From Cellulomonas sp. P24 (GTDB taxonomy: Bacteria > Actinomycetota > Actinomycetes > Actinomycetales > Cellulomonadaceae): DNA of 64,000 bases. Positions 16,921-25,383 of this stretch are shown here, piece after piece; the stretch's first letter is position 1, and each line of letters opens with the position of its first letter. The notes beneath the pieces are model-generated. The model saw only the letters and a list, made by a program, of their open reading frames with translations, did no database searches and was not told where the DNA came from. The translations under genes were made by a program, and so were the position numbers. The stretch lies in assembly GCF_024704385.1 (NCBI RefSeq), contig NZ_JAJDFX010000002.1, forward strand, positions 3,472,001 to 3,536,000, written 5' to 3'.

Positions 16921-17640
16921 TCACTCACCCGTGCGGCGCAGCACCTCGGTGAGCCGGTTCGCCGCCGCAGCGACGGCAGCGGCGTGGAGGCGTCCGGGCT
17001 GGCGCGACAGGCGCTCGACGGGGCCGGAGATCGACACCGCTGCGACGACGCGTCCGGACGGTCCACGCACCGGGGCCGACACGGACGCGACTCCCGGCTC
17101 GCGCTCGGACACCGACTGTGCCCACCCGCGGCGTCGGACGCCGGAGAGGATCGTCGCGGTGAACCGGGCGCCCTGCAGGCCGCGGTGGAGGCGGTCGGGC
17201 TCCTCCCAGGCGAGCAGGACCTGCGCGGCGGAGCCGGCCTGCATGGTGAGCGTCGCGCCGACCGGGATCGAGTCGCGCAGGCCGACCGGTCGCTCGGCCG
17301 CGGCGACGCAGATGCGCTGGTCGCCCTGGCGTCGGTACAGCTGTGCCGACTCGTTGGTGTGGTCGCGCAGGGCGGCCAGGACCGGGTTCGCGGCCGCGAG
17401 CAGACGGTCCTCCCCGGCGGCCGTGGAGAGCTCGGAGAGGCGCGGTCCGAGGACGAACCGACCCTGCATGTCGCGTGCGACGAGCCGGTGGTGCTCGAGC
17501 GCCACCGCGAGTCGATGAGCCGTCGGCCTGGCGAGGTGGGTCGCCGCGACGAGCTGTGCCAGAGTGGCCGGGCCGGCCTCGAGTGCACTGAGAACGGATG
17601 CGGCCTTGTCCAGAACGCCGACTCCGCTAGAGTTGTCCAT
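16921..17640 (-). CDS. IclR-family transcriptional regulator of the leuCD region (NdgR/LtbR-like)
   Basis: 239-residue IclR protein. The N-terminal winged helix-turn-helix at about 8-70 includes [22 protein letters not shown]. The C-terminal IclR effector domain at about 85-235 includes [19 protein letters not shown] and [10 protein letters not shown]. Divergent pairing with leuCD is the conserved setting of NdgR (Streptomyces) and LtbR (Corynebacterium), which control leucine and related amino-acid synthesis. The equivalent gene in M. tuberculosis is Rv2989 (from memory). The ATG at 17640 is preceded by CAATAT and 6 nt on the minus strand, suggesting a leaderless mRNA and possibly autoregulation from the shared intergenic region. 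The effector is not determinable. Confidence 0.92.
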   Translation of the reverse strand: MDNSSGVGVLDKAASVLSALEAGPATLAQLVAATHLARPTAHRLAVALEHHRLVARDMQGRFVLGPRLSELSTAAGEDRLLAAANPVLAALRDHTNESAQLYRRQGDQRICVAAAERPVGLRDSIPVGATLTMQAGSAAQVLLAWEEPDRLHRGLQGARFTATILSGVRRRGWAQSVSEREPGVASVSAPVRGPSGRVVAAVSISGPVERLSRQPGRLHAAAVAAAANRLTEVLRRTGE

Positions 17641-17653
17641 AGGTCGATATTGC

Positions 17654-17672
17654 CGTCTCGCAGGCTGAGACG
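17654..17672. promoter_or_regulatory. Candidate operator between the IclR regulator and leuC
   Basis: Inverted repeat CGTCTC-N7-GAGACG in the 102-bp divergent region, a few bp upstream of the regulator's own CAATAT element (17647-17652). Its place fits a site that controls both leuCD and the regulator. Binding is inferred. Confidence 0.45.
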
Positions 17673-17742
17673 CAAGTGGCGCGACACGAAAGGCACCCCC
17701 AGAGACCCCTCCGGGTGCGTACACGTCGAAAGGACGAGAACC

Positions 17743-19152
17743 ATGGCCGGCACGCTGGCAGAGAAGGTCTGGGACGCGCACATCGTGCGCCGCGGCAGCG
17801 ACGGCGCGCCGGACCTCCTCTACATCGACCTCCACCTGGTGCACGAGGTCACCAGCCCGCAGGCGTTCGAGGGGCTGCGGCTCGCGGGTCGCCGTGTCCG
17901 CCGTCCCGACCTCACGATCGCGACCGAGGACCACAACACCCCCACGCTGGACATCGACCGGCAGATCGCCGATGTGACCAGTCGGACGCAGATCCAGACC
18001 CTGCGGAACAACGCGGCCGAGTTCGGGGTGCGGCTCCACTCCCTCGGCGACGCCGACCAGGGCATCGTCCACGTCGTCGGTCCGCAGCTCGGGCTGACCA
18101 TGCCGGGTCTGACCGTCGTCTGCGGTGACTCCCACACGTCGACCCACGGTGCGTTCGGTGCGCTCGCGTTCGGCATCGGCACGAGCGAGGTCGAGCACGT
18201 GCTCGCGACCCAGACCCTGCCGCTCGTGCCGTTCAAGACGATGGCGGTCACGATCACCGGGGCGCTGCGCCCGGGGACGACGGCCAAGGACATCATCCTG
18301 GCGGTCATCGCGAAGATCGGCACCGGCGGCGGCCAGGGCTACGTCCTGGAGTACCGGGGCGAGGCCATCCGTGCGCTCTCGATGGAGGCGCGCATGACGA
18401 TCTGCAACATGTCGATCGAGGCCGGCGCGCGCGCCGGGATGATCGCGCCCGACGAGACGACGTTCGCCTACCTGAAGGGGCGCCCGCACGCACCCGAGGG
18501 GGCCGACTGGGACGCCGCGGTCGAGTACTGGAGCACGCTGAGGAGCGACGACGACGCGGTGTTCGACGCCGAGGTCGTCCTCGACGCGAACGACCTCGAG
18601 CCGTTCGTCACCTGGGGGACCAACCCCGGTCAGGGGCTGCCGCTGTCGGCCAACGTGCCGATCCCCGAGGAGATCGCCGACGCGAACGACCGCGTCGCCG
18701 CCGAGCGGGCGATCGAGTACATGGCGCTGACGCCGGGGACCCCGCTGCGTGACATCGCCGTCGACACCGTGTTCATCGGGTCCTGCACGAACGGGCGGAT
18801 CGAGGACCTCCGCGCGGTTGCCGAGATCATCGCGGGCCGGCGCAAGGCCGACAGCCTGCGGGTCCTGGTCGTCCCCGGGTCAGCCCGCGTGCGTCTGCAG
18901 GCCGAGGCCGAGGGCCTCGACAAGATCTTCCTCGACTTCGGTGCGGAGTGGCGCAACGCCGGCTGCTCCATGTGCCTGGGGATGAACCCCGACCAGCTCG
19001 CCCCGGGCGAGCGGAGCGCGTCGACGTCCAACCGCAACTTCGAGGGACGCCAGGGCAAGGGCGGCCGCACGCACCTCGTCTCGCCGCTCGTCGCGGCAGC
19101 GACCGCGATCCGCGGCACGTTGTCCTCGCCCGCCGACCTCGTCGACGCCTGA
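17743..19152 (+). CDS. leuC: 3-isopropylmalate dehydratase large subunit
   Basis: 469-residue aconitase-family subunit. With LeuD it isomerises 2-isopropylmalate to 3-isopropylmalate in leucine synthesis. The [4Fe-4S] ligands are C348 (GSCTNGR), C408 and C411 ([11 protein letters not shown]). Other family blocks are [30 protein letters not shown] and the C-terminal [15 protein letters not shown] at 17743 is preceded by AAAGGACGAGAACC; the frame stays open upstream, but this start gives the expected N-terminus. leuD follows after 24 bp. It is probably repressed or activated by the divergent IclR regulator. Confidence 0.97.
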   Translation: MAGTLAEKVWDAHIVRRGSDGAPDLLYIDLHLVHEVTSPQAFEGLRLAGRRVRRPDLTIATEDHNTPTLDIDRQIADVTSRTQIQTLRNNAAEFGVRLHSLGDADQGIVHVVGPQLGLTMPGLTVVCGDSHTSTHGAFGALAFGIGTSEVEHVLATQTLPLVPFKTMAVTITGALRPGTTAKDIILAVIAKIGTGGGQGYVLEYRGEAIRALSMEARMTICNMSIEAGARAGMIAPDETTFAYLKGRPHAPEGADWDAAVEYWSTLRSDDDAVFDAEVVLDANDLEPFVTWGTNPGQGLPLSANVPIPEEIADANDRVAAERAIEYMALTPGTPLRDIAVDTVFIGSCTNGRIEDLRAVAEIIAGRRKADSLRVLVVPGSARVRLQAEAEGLDKIFLDFGAEWRNAGCSMCLGMNPDQLAPGERSASTSNRNFEGRQGKGGRTHLVSPLVAAATAIRGTLSSPADLVDA

Positions 19153-19176
19153 CCGACCCCTGACAGGAGACGCATC

Positions 19177-19815
19177 ATGGAGAAGTTCACCCAGCACACC
19201 GGCGTCGGGGTCCCGTTGCGGCGCAGCAACGTCGACACCGACCAGATCATCCCGGCGGTCTACCTCAAGCGGGTCACGCGGACCGGCTTCGAGGACGCGC
19301 TGTTCGCCGCCTGGCGCAGCGACCCCGCGTTCGTCCTGAACCAGGACGCCTACGCGAACGGTTCGGTGCTCGTCGCCGGTCCGGACTTCGGCACCGGGTC
19401 CTCACGCGAGCACGCGGTCTGGGCGCTCCACGACTACGGCTTCAAGGTCGTCATCTCGGCGCGGTTCGCGGACATCTTCCGCGGCAACTCGGGCAAGCAG
19501 GGGCTGCTCGCGGCCCAGGTGAGCCCGGAGGACGTCGAGCTCCTGTGGAAGATCCTCGAGTCGAAGCCGGGCACCGAGGTGACGGTCGACCTCGAGTCGC
19601 GCACCGTCGTGTGCGAGGACGTCGTGGTGCCGTTCCAGGTCGACGACTACACCCGCTGGCGACTCATGGAGGGGCTCGACGACATCGGGCTGACGCTGAA
19701 CCACGAGGCGGAGATCTCCGCGTTCGAGAAGACGCGTGCGACCTGGCGGCCGACCACGTTGCCGGCCAAGCACCTTCCCTCGGTCGAGATCGTCGCGGCG
19801 CGTCCCATCGGCTGA
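19177..19815 (+). CDS. leuD: 3-isopropylmalate dehydratase small subunit
   Basis: 212-residue swivel-domain partner of LeuC. It opens with [30 protein letters not shown], containing the NVDTDQIIP substrate-positioning motif. It continues with [17 protein letters not shown] and [19 protein letters not shown], where the arginines bind substrate. AGGAGA lies 8 nt before ATG. The length is normal for the bacterial short form. Confidence 0.97.
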   Translation: MEKFTQHTGVGVPLRRSNVDTDQIIPAVYLKRVTRTGFEDALFAAWRSDPAFVLNQDAYANGSVLVAGPDFGTGSSREHAVWALHDYGFKVVISARFADIFRGNSGKQGLLAAQVSPEDVELLWKILESKPGTEVTVDLESRTVVCEDVVVPFQVDDYTRWRLMEGLDDIGLTLNHEAEISAFEKTRATWRPTTLPAKHLPSVEIVAARPIG

Positions 19816-19919
19816 CCGCGTCGGCGGCGCGGTGCGGTGGACCGGCGGCAGCCTTCCCCTAGCGTGGGGGTGGCGCATCGACGTGTCCGTCGCCCGCGCC
19901 CGACCCGGGAGGTGCCGCG

Positions 19920-20624
19920 GTGAACAAGACCGAGATGCTGGCGGAGCTCGAACGACGGCTCGGGAGCCACGGGGCTGCGGTCTCGGCGCTCGACGCCGTG
20001 CTCGACACCCTCCAGGAGGCGGTCGCCGTGGGGGACAAGGTCACCTTGACCGGGTTCGGGACGTTCGAGCGCATCACCCGCCCGGCGCGGACCGGCCGCA
20101 ACCCGCGGACCGGGGAGCCGCTCGAGATCGCCGCGACCTGGCTCCCGCACTTCAGGGCCGGCACCGGCCTGCGTGCCGCGGTGGCCGCCGGGACGACCAC
20201 ACGTCGGGCGGCGCGGGTCGCGGCCGCTCCGTCGACGCGACGCGCGGCGACGAGCGGCGCGCGAGCGGCCAGGACGACAGCGGATGCGACGTCGGACACC
20301 GCGACCGGCGCAGAGCCCGTCGCGACGGCAGGCGTCCCCGCTGAGCCGTCCGGTGCGACGGCTCCCGGCTCGACGGCACCAGGCAGCTCGAAGGCACCAG
20401 GCAACTCGAAGGCATCAGGCAAGAAGACCACGGGTGCGAAGACTCCGGGTGCGAAGACTCCGGGTGCGAAGTCACCGGGCAAGAAGACCTCCGGTGCGAA
20501 GGCACCGGGCAAGAAGACCTCGGCCAAGGCCCCGACCGGGAAGACGCCGGCAGCCAAGAAGTCCGTCGGCAAGAAGGGCGCTGCGAAGGGCTCGGCCAAG
20601 AAGTCCGGCGGCAAGGGCAAGTAG
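19920..20624 (+). CDS. hup: HU-family nucleoid protein with long Lys/Ala/Pro-rich tail
   Basis: 234 residues. Residues 1-93 are a complete HU fold (MNKTEMLAELERRLGS, GFGTFERITRPARTGRNPRTGEP). Residues 94-234 form a disordered basic tail of Lys, Ala, Pro, Gly, Ser and Thr resembling histone H1 and mycobacterial HupB. The protein compacts and shapes DNA; the tail should raise non-specific affinity and is a likely target of lysine modification. GTG start has GGGAGGTG 5 nt upstream, with a -10-like TAGCGT at 19860-19865. Its place next to leuD matches M. tuberculosis (hupB after leuCD). The tail is coded by short tandem repeats. Confidence 0.95.
   Translation: MNKTEMLAELERRLGSHGAAVSALDAVLDTLQEAVAVGDKVTLTGFGTFERITRPARTGRNPRTGEPLEIAATWLPHFRAGTGLRAAVAAGTTTRRAARVAAAPSTRRAATSGARAARTTADATSDTATGAEPVATAGVPAEPSGATAPGSTAPGSSKAPGNSKASGKKTTGAKTPGAKTPGAKSPGKKTSGAKAPGKKTSAKAPTGKTPAAKKSVGKKGAAKGSAKKSGGKGK
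20431..20475 (+). repeat. 15-bp tandem repeats in the HU tail
   Basis: Unit CGGGTGCGAAGACTC occurs twice exactly and once degenerate, in frame, each unit adding five residues (TGAKT-like). Related 30-bp units with GGCAAGAAGACCTC follow to about 20525. Such arrays can change copy number by slippage. Confidence 0.7.
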
Positions 20625-20639
20625 CACCGCTCGATCGGG

Positions 20640-20667
20640 ACGTGCCAAGGTTGTGCCCGCGGCACGT
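20640..20667 (+). terminator. Hairpin after hup
   Basis: Arms ACGTGCC and GGCACGT with a 14-nt loop, 16 nt after the hup stop and 36 nt before the murA start. No T-run. Probable weak terminator or attenuator between hup and murA. Confidence 0.4.
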
Positions 20668-20703
20668 GGCACGGGGTCACGCTGACAGTCAGGAGCACGG
20701 CCA

Positions 20704-22038
20704 GTGAGTGACCAGATGGGTGCGTCCGACGCGCTGCGCGTCAACGGGGGCCGTCCGCTCACCGGCGAGATCACGGTCCGCGGCGCGAAGAACTTCGTGT
20801 CCAAGGCGATGGTCGCGTCGCTGCTCGGCGAGAGCCCGAGCGTGCTGCGCAACGTGCCCGCGATCCGTGACGTCGCCGTGGTCGGTGGACTCCTCGAGCT
20901 GCACGGGGTCGGTGTCGACCTGGACGAGGACGCCGGGGTGCTGCGTCTCGACCCGAGCCGGGTCGAGACGGCCCACGTGGCCGACATCGACGCACACGCG
21001 GGGTCGAGCCGGATCCCGATCCTCTTCTGCGGCCCGCTCCTGCACCGTCTCGGCGAGGCGTTCATCCCGGACCTCGGCGGTTGCCGGATCGGCGACCGGC
21101 CGATCAACTACCACCTGGACATCCTGCGCCAGTTCGGGGCGGTCGTGGAGAAGCGGGACCAGGGCATCTACATCCACGCCCCGCAGCGGCTGCGCGGTAC
21201 CAAGCTCACGCTCCCGTACCCGAGCGTCGGGGCGACCGAGCAGCTCCTGCTCACTGCGGTCCGCGCCGACGGGATCACCGAGCTGGCGAACGCCGCGATC
21301 GAGCCGGAGATCCTCGACCTCATCGCGGTCCTGCAGAAGATGGGGGCGATCATCTCCGTCGACACCGACCGGGTGATCCGGATCGAGGGCGTCGACCGCC
21401 TCACCGGCTACCGCCACACGGCGCTGTCGGACCGGATCGAGGCTGCCTCGTGGGCCTCGGCCGCGCTCGCCACCGGCGGTGACATCATGGTCCGTGGTGC
21501 GACCCAGCCGGAGATGACGACGTTCCTCAACACGTTCCGCAAGGTCGGCGGCGAGTTCGAGATCGACGACGTCGGCATCCGCTTCTACCACCCTGGAGGC
21601 GAGCTCCGGTCGATCGTCCTCGAGACGGACGTCCATCCCGGGTTCATGACCGACTGGCAGCAGCCTCTCGTCGTCGCGCTGACCCAGGCCACCGGGCTGT
21701 CGATCGTGCACGAGACGGTCTACGAGAACCGGTTCGGGTTCACCGACGCGCTGCGGCGCATGGGTGCCACGATCCAGGTCTACCGGGAGTGCCTCGGTGG
21801 GCGCCCGTGCCGGTTCGGTCAGCGCAACTTCTTCCACTCGGCCGTGGTCTCCGGACCGACGCCGTTGCGGGCCGCCGACGTCGAGGTCCCCGACCTGCGC
21901 GGCGGGTTCTCGCACCTGATCGCCGCGCTCACCGCGTCGGGGACGTCGACGGTGCACGGCATCGGGCTGATCGACCGGGGCTACGAGCGCTTCACGGAGA
22001 AGCTCGGCGCTCTCGGAGCCGAGTTCACGCGGATCTGA
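20704..22038 (+). CDS. murA: UDP-N-acetylglucosamine 1-carboxyvinyltransferase (MurA)
   Basis: 444-residue EPSP-synthase-fold enzyme of the first committed step of peptidoglycan synthesis: enolpyruvyl transfer from PEP to UDP-GlcNAc. The N-terminal substrate block LTGEITVRGAKNFVSKAMVASLL replaces the usual GAKNAAL. The active-site loop LGGCRIGDRPINYHL contains C127, equivalent to Cys115 of E. coli. Fosfomycin alkylates this residue, and mycobacteria have Asp there. The C-terminal RGGFSHLIAALTASGTSTV and the Arg/Glu region are present. The protein is about 25 residues longer than E. coli MurA, mostly at the N-terminus. GTG start has AGGAG 8 nt upstream. Confidence 0.93.
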   Translation: MSDQMGASDALRVNGGRPLTGEITVRGAKNFVSKAMVASLLGESPSVLRNVPAIRDVAVVGGLLELHGVGVDLDEDAGVLRLDPSRVETAHVADIDAHAGSSRIPILFCGPLLHRLGEAFIPDLGGCRIGDRPINYHLDILRQFGAVVEKRDQGIYIHAPQRLRGTKLTLPYPSVGATEQLLLTAVRADGITELANAAIEPEILDLIAVLQKMGAIISVDTDRVIRIEGVDRLTGYRHTALSDRIEAASWASAALATGGDIMVRGATQPEMTTFLNTFRKVGGEFEIDDVGIRFYHPGGELRSIVLETDVHPGFMTDWQQPLVVALTQATGLSIVHETVYENRFGFTDALRRMGATIQVYRECLGGRPCRFGQRNFFHSAVVSGPTPLRAADVEVPDLRGGFSHLIAALTASGTSTVHGIGLIDRGYERFTEKLGALGAEFTRI

Positions 22039-22142
22039 CGGTCGGCAGGCGGCCGGGCCCGACGTCGACGCCGAGGCGGCCCGGGGACACGGGTCGGCGG
22101 GCGGATCGTCCGAGTCGGCGGGGCAATCGGCCCGCGCACCGG

Positions 22143-22148
22143 TAGCAT
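22143..22148 (+). promoter_or_regulatory. Leaderless -10 element (TAGCAT)
   Basis: TAGCAT ends 8 nt before the GTG at 22157; no ribosome binding site in between. Confidence 0.5.
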
Positions 22149-22156
22149 CGACGATC

Positions 22157-23035
22157 GTGCCATTCGTCCCGCCTGACAACCGCACCTACCGTCGCATGGC
22201 CGCGGTGGTGCGGCCGGTCCTGTTCGCGATCACGCGACGCGACTGGCACGGCCAGGAGAACATCCCGGCGACGGGAGGGTTCATCGCCGCGGCCAACCAC
22301 GTGACCAACCTCGACCCGCTGACGTTCGCCCACTTCCTGTACGACAACAGCCGGGCGCCGAAGATCCTCGCGAAGGCGTCGTTGTTCACGGTGCCCGTCC
22401 TCGGCGGGATCCTCAGGCGCACGGAGATGATCCCGGTGCAGCGCAACACGGCCTCTGCCGCGTCGTCGCTCTCCGCCGCGATCGAGGCGCTGGAGCGGGG
22501 CGAGTGCGTCGCGGTGTTCCCGGAAGGCACCCTCACGCGCGACCCCGACCTGTGGCCGATGGTCGGCAAGACGGGGGTGGCACGCCTGGCGTTGACCACG
22601 CGGGCCCCCGTCGTCCCGATCGCCCAGTGGGGCGCGCACCGGATCCTCGGCAGGTACAAGAAGCTCCTCAAGCCGTTCCCGCCGAAGAAGGTCACGGTGG
22701 TCGCCGGGCCTCCGGTGGACCTCTCGGACCTGTACGACCGCCCGCAGGACTCGGCGACGCTGCGCGAGGCCACCGACCGGGTCATGGACGCCGTCACGAG
22801 GCTCCTCGAGGAGATCCGCGCCGAGCAGGCACCCGCCGTCCGCTTCGACATGCGGGCTGCCGGCAAGTCGGTGCCGTCAGCCGGCGTCGCGGGCGACGGA
22901 CCGGTCGCGACCGACGCGGACGGAGCCGCCGACGCGCAGGGACCGGCTGCCACCGAGGGGCCGGTCGGTACCGACGGACCGACTGCCACCGACGGACCGA
23001 CTGCCACCGACGGACCGACCGAAGGCGCTTCGTGA
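22157..23035 (+). CDS. plsC: 1-acyl-sn-glycerol-3-phosphate acyltransferase family protein
   Basis: 292-residue LPLAT/PlsC-type acyltransferase that would acylate lysophosphatidic acid or a related lysolipid at the membrane face. Catalytic motif NHVTNLD (HX4D) is at about 47-53. The glycerol-phosphate-binding FPEGTLTRD is near 121-129, with a third block RAPVVPIAQWGAH. The acyltransferase domain ends near residue 235. The C-terminal 50 residues are an Asp/Thr/Pro/Gly repeat tail with no known role. It sits directly before gpsA and overlaps it by 4 bp (GTGA), coupling sn-glycerol-3-phosphate supply with its acylation. The gene symbol follows the family, not proof of specificity. Confidence 0.88.
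   Translation: MPFVPPDNRTYRRMAAVVRPVLFAITRRDWHGQENIPATGGFIAAANHVTNLDPLTFAHFLYDNSRAPKILAKASLFTVPVLGGILRRTEMIPVQRNTASAASSLSAAIEALERGECVAVFPEGTLTRDPDLWPMVGKTGVARLALTTRAPVVPIAQWGAHRILGRYKKLLKPFPPKKVTVVAGPPVDLSDLYDRPQDSATLREATDRVMDAVTRLLEEIRAEQAPAVRFDMRAAGKSVPSAGVAGDGPVATDADGAADAQGPAATEGPVGTDGPTATDGPTATDGPTEGAS
22976..23020 (+). repeat. 18-bp tandem repeat in the acyltransferase tail
   Basis: Unit GGACCGACTGCCACCGAC is present twice exactly (22976-22993, 22994-23011) plus a half unit, encoding GPTATD repeats. It stays in frame because the unit is a multiple of three. Confidence 0.7.
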
Positions 23036-24090
23036 CGCCGTCGCCGGACCCCACGTCGACCGACGCACCCCCTCTCGACGCGGTACGACCGCTGCGCGCT
23101 GCGGTGCTCGGCACCGGGAGCTGGGGCACGACCTTCGCCGTGGTGCTCGCGGACGCGGGGTGCGAGGTCACGCTGTGGGGGCGCAACGCCGACGTGTGCC
23201 GCCAGATCGCCGACGAGCACCGCAACGAGGCCTACCTGCCGGGGATCACGCTCCCGGCGACGATCACCGCGACCACGGACCCGGCGGTCGCGCTCGACGG
23301 CGTCGACCTCGTCGCGGTGGCCGTGCCGTCGCAGGAGGCACGCCACACGCTCGAACCGATGCGTCACCTGCTGCCGCCGACGGCCGTGGCCGTCTCGCTC
23401 ATGAAAGGGGTCGAGCTCAGCACCGACCGCCGCATGAGCGAGGTCGTCGCCGAGGCGTTCGCGATCCCGACGGACCGCGTCGCCGTCGTCTCGGGACCGA
23501 ACCTCGCACGCGAGATCGCCGAGCGTCAGCCGACCGCGACCGTCATCGCCTCGAGCGACGAGCGGACCGCGCAGCTCGTGGCGCGTGCCTGCGCGTCGTC
23601 GTACTTCCGCCCGTACACGAACACCGACGTGGTCGGCGTCGAGCTCTGCGGCGCGGTGAAGAACATCATCGCGCTCGCGGTCGGCATCTCCCAGGGGCGC
23701 GGGCTCGGCTTCAACACGATGGCGACGGTGATCACGCGCGGGCTCGTCGAGATCACCCGGCTCGGGCTCGCGCTCGGGGCCGACGCCGAGACCTTCCCGG
23801 GCCTCGCGGGCATGGGTGACCTGGTGGCGACGTGCGCGTCGCCGCTGTCACGCAACCACACGCTCGGTCTGCACATCGGGCAGGGCCTCACGCTCGCCGA
23901 GGCGACCGTCGCGACGGGGGGAACGGCGGAGGGCGTCAAGAGCTCGCGGTCGGTGCTGGAGCTCGCCCGGTCGATCGGCGTCGAGATGCCGATCACCGAA
24001 GCCGTCGTCGCGGTCCTGCACGAGGGGCTCGCCGTCGACCAGCTCGCTGCTCTCCTGCTGGCCCGTCCGCACAAGGCCGAAGGGGTCTAG
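23032..24090 (+). CDS. gpsA: Glycerol-3-phosphate dehydrogenase [NAD(P)+]
   Basis: 352-residue GpsA, reducing dihydroxyacetone phosphate to sn-glycerol-3-phosphate for phospholipid synthesis. The N-terminal Rossmann motif is LGTGSWGTTFA at 26-36, after a short Pro/Asp extension. SGPNLAREIA, the catalytic-lysine block GVELCGAVKNIIALAVG and GLAGMGDLVATC are all present. GTG start at 23032 overlaps the acyltransferase stop (GTGA); the frame is open further upstream inside that gene, but this is the coupled start. From memory, M. tuberculosis gpdA2 also precedes ddl. Confidence 0.95.
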   Translation: MTPSPDPTSTDAPPLDAVRPLRAAVLGTGSWGTTFAVVLADAGCEVTLWGRNADVCRQIADEHRNEAYLPGITLPATITATTDPAVALDGVDLVAVAVPSQEARHTLEPMRHLLPPTAVAVSLMKGVELSTDRRMSEVVAEAFAIPTDRVAVVSGPNLAREIAERQPTATVIASSDERTAQLVARACASSYFRPYTNTDVVGVELCGAVKNIIALAVGISQGRGLGFNTMATVITRGLVEITRLGLALGADAETFPGLAGMGDLVATCASPLSRNHTLGLHIGQGLTLAEATVATGGTAEGVKSSRSVLELARSIGVEMPITEAVVAVLHEGLAVDQLAALLLARPHKAEGV

Positions 24091-24174
24091 CGGCGCACCC
24101 CGGCACCCGCGGGACGCACCAGCGTGCCCGGGCTCCGGACCGACGCACCCGGCGCCAGGGCGACGTACCCCGCG

Positions 24175-25326
24175 CTACCGGAGCGAGCGCAGCGCGCGGT
24201 CGAGGTCGGCCCAGAGGTCCTCGACGTCCTCGATGCCGACCGAGAGGCGGAGCAGGTCGTCCGGGACGGTGATCGACTCGCTCGCGAAGCGCCGCCGTCG
24301 CTCGAGGCTCGACTCGACCCCCCCGAGGCTGGTCGCCGGCACCCAGAGCTGCACGGCCGCGACGACCGCACGCGCCCCCTCGGCACCGCCTCGCGGTCGC
24401 AGCCCGATGATCGACCCGAAACCGTCCATGAGCGCCGCCGCACGCGCGTGACCGGGGTCGTCCGGCAGGCTGGGGTGCCGAACGGCGACGACGGCCGGGT
24501 GCCCGTGCAGCCGCGCGGCCAGCTCCGCGGCGCTCGCCTGGGACCGTTCGACGCGGAGCGCGAGGGTCCGCATGCCCCGGAGGGCCAGCCAGACCTCCCA
24601 GGGTCCGGCGATCGCCCCGTGCAGGGTCCGGTACGCCCGCAGCCGTGCGGTGAGGTCGGCGTCCGTCGCGACCGCGGCACCGAGGACGACGTCGGAGTGC
24701 CCGGCCAGGTACTTGGTGACCGAGTGCACGACGACGTCCGCACCCCAGGTCAGCGGGCGCTGGACGAGCGGGGTCGCGAACGTGTTGTCGACACACACGA
24801 GCGCGCCGACCGCATGCGCGGCGGCCACGAGAGTCGGGATGTCCGCGACCTCGAGCATCGGGTTGGTCGGCGACTCGACCCAGAGCATCGACGCCGGACC
24901 CTCCGGGCCGTTCACCGCGGCGACGACGGCCTCGGTGTCGTCGATGTCGACGAGCGTCACGCGCACACCGGACCGCTCGGACAGGTCGGTCGCATAGCCG
25001 AGGGCGACCTGGTACGAGTGCCGAGGCATCACGAGGCGCCCACCAGGAGGGATCAGCGACATCGCCGCAGCGATCGCCGCCATGCCCGAGCCGAACACGA
25101 CCGCAGGGCGTCCTGCGTCCTCGAGCCGTCCGAGCACCTCCTCGAACGGGTGCCAGGTCTCGGTGTCGATCCGCGCGTACAGCGACTCGTCGGGGCCCGG
25201 CGCGCCCGCGGACACGTAGGTCGACGACAGCACGACCGGTGCGTTCACCGGCGCCCCCTGCGCGCGGGCGGGTCGGCCGGCGACGACGGCGAGGGTGGCG
25301 GGGGAGAGCTCGGCGTCAGGGGTCAC
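24175..25326 (-). CDS. Trans-sulfuration PLP enzyme (cystathionine gamma-synthase/lyase family)
   Basis: 383-residue Cys/Met metabolism PLP enzyme. PLP-lysine is K205 in HSVTKYLAGHSDVVLG; the phosphate-binding block is GSGMAAIAA near 79-87, and YARIDTETWHPFEEVLGRLE is near 50-69. WVESPTNPMLEVADI and the C-terminal LSVGIEDVEDLWADLDRAL complete the fold. The usual YxR.. and VFSSGMAA patterns are modified, so synthase, beta-lyase or gamma-lyase cannot be told apart. GTG start at 25326. The gene is inserted in reverse between gpsA and ddl, which adjoin in relatives, so it is probably a later insertion with its own promoter opposite ddl. Confidence 0.88.
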   Translation of the reverse strand: MTPDAELSPATLAVVAGRPARAQGAPVNAPVVLSSTYVSAGAPGPDESLYARIDTETWHPFEEVLGRLEDAGRPAVVFGSGMAAIAAAMSLIPPGGRLVMPRHSYQVALGYATDLSERSGVRVTLVDIDDTEAVVAAVNGPEGPASMLWVESPTNPMLEVADIPTLVAAAHAVGALVCVDNTFATPLVQRPLTWGADVVVHSVTKYLAGHSDVVLGAAVATDADLTARLRAYRTLHGAIAGPWEVWLALRGMRTLALRVERSQASAAELAARLHGHPAVVAVRHPSLPDDPGHARAAALMDGFGSIIGLRPRGGAEGARAVVAAVQLWVPATSLGGVESSLERRRRFASESITVPDDLLRLSVGIEDVEDLWADLDRALRSLR

Positions 25327-25369
25327 GCCGACAGGCTACCGATCCGACGAACGGGTGCGTGTGTGCCGG

Positions 25370-25375
25370 TAGGGT
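25370..25375 (+). promoter_or_regulatory. Leaderless -10 element of ddl (TAGGGT)
   Basis: TAGGGT ends 8 nt before the ATG at 25384, with no ribosome binding site. Confidence 0.5.
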
Positions 25376-25383
25376 CGGGCTCG

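Noticed and set aside
17641-17742. T-box, attenuator or leucine leader peptide before leuC
   Set aside because: The 102-bp region has no T-box sequence, no run of Leu codons with start and stop, and no antiterminator pair; a repressor-type operator is the simpler reading.
20431-20525. CRISPR-like array in the hup region
   Set aside because: The repeats are in frame, contiguous, of 15 or 30 bp without spacers, and encode the basic tail of HU.
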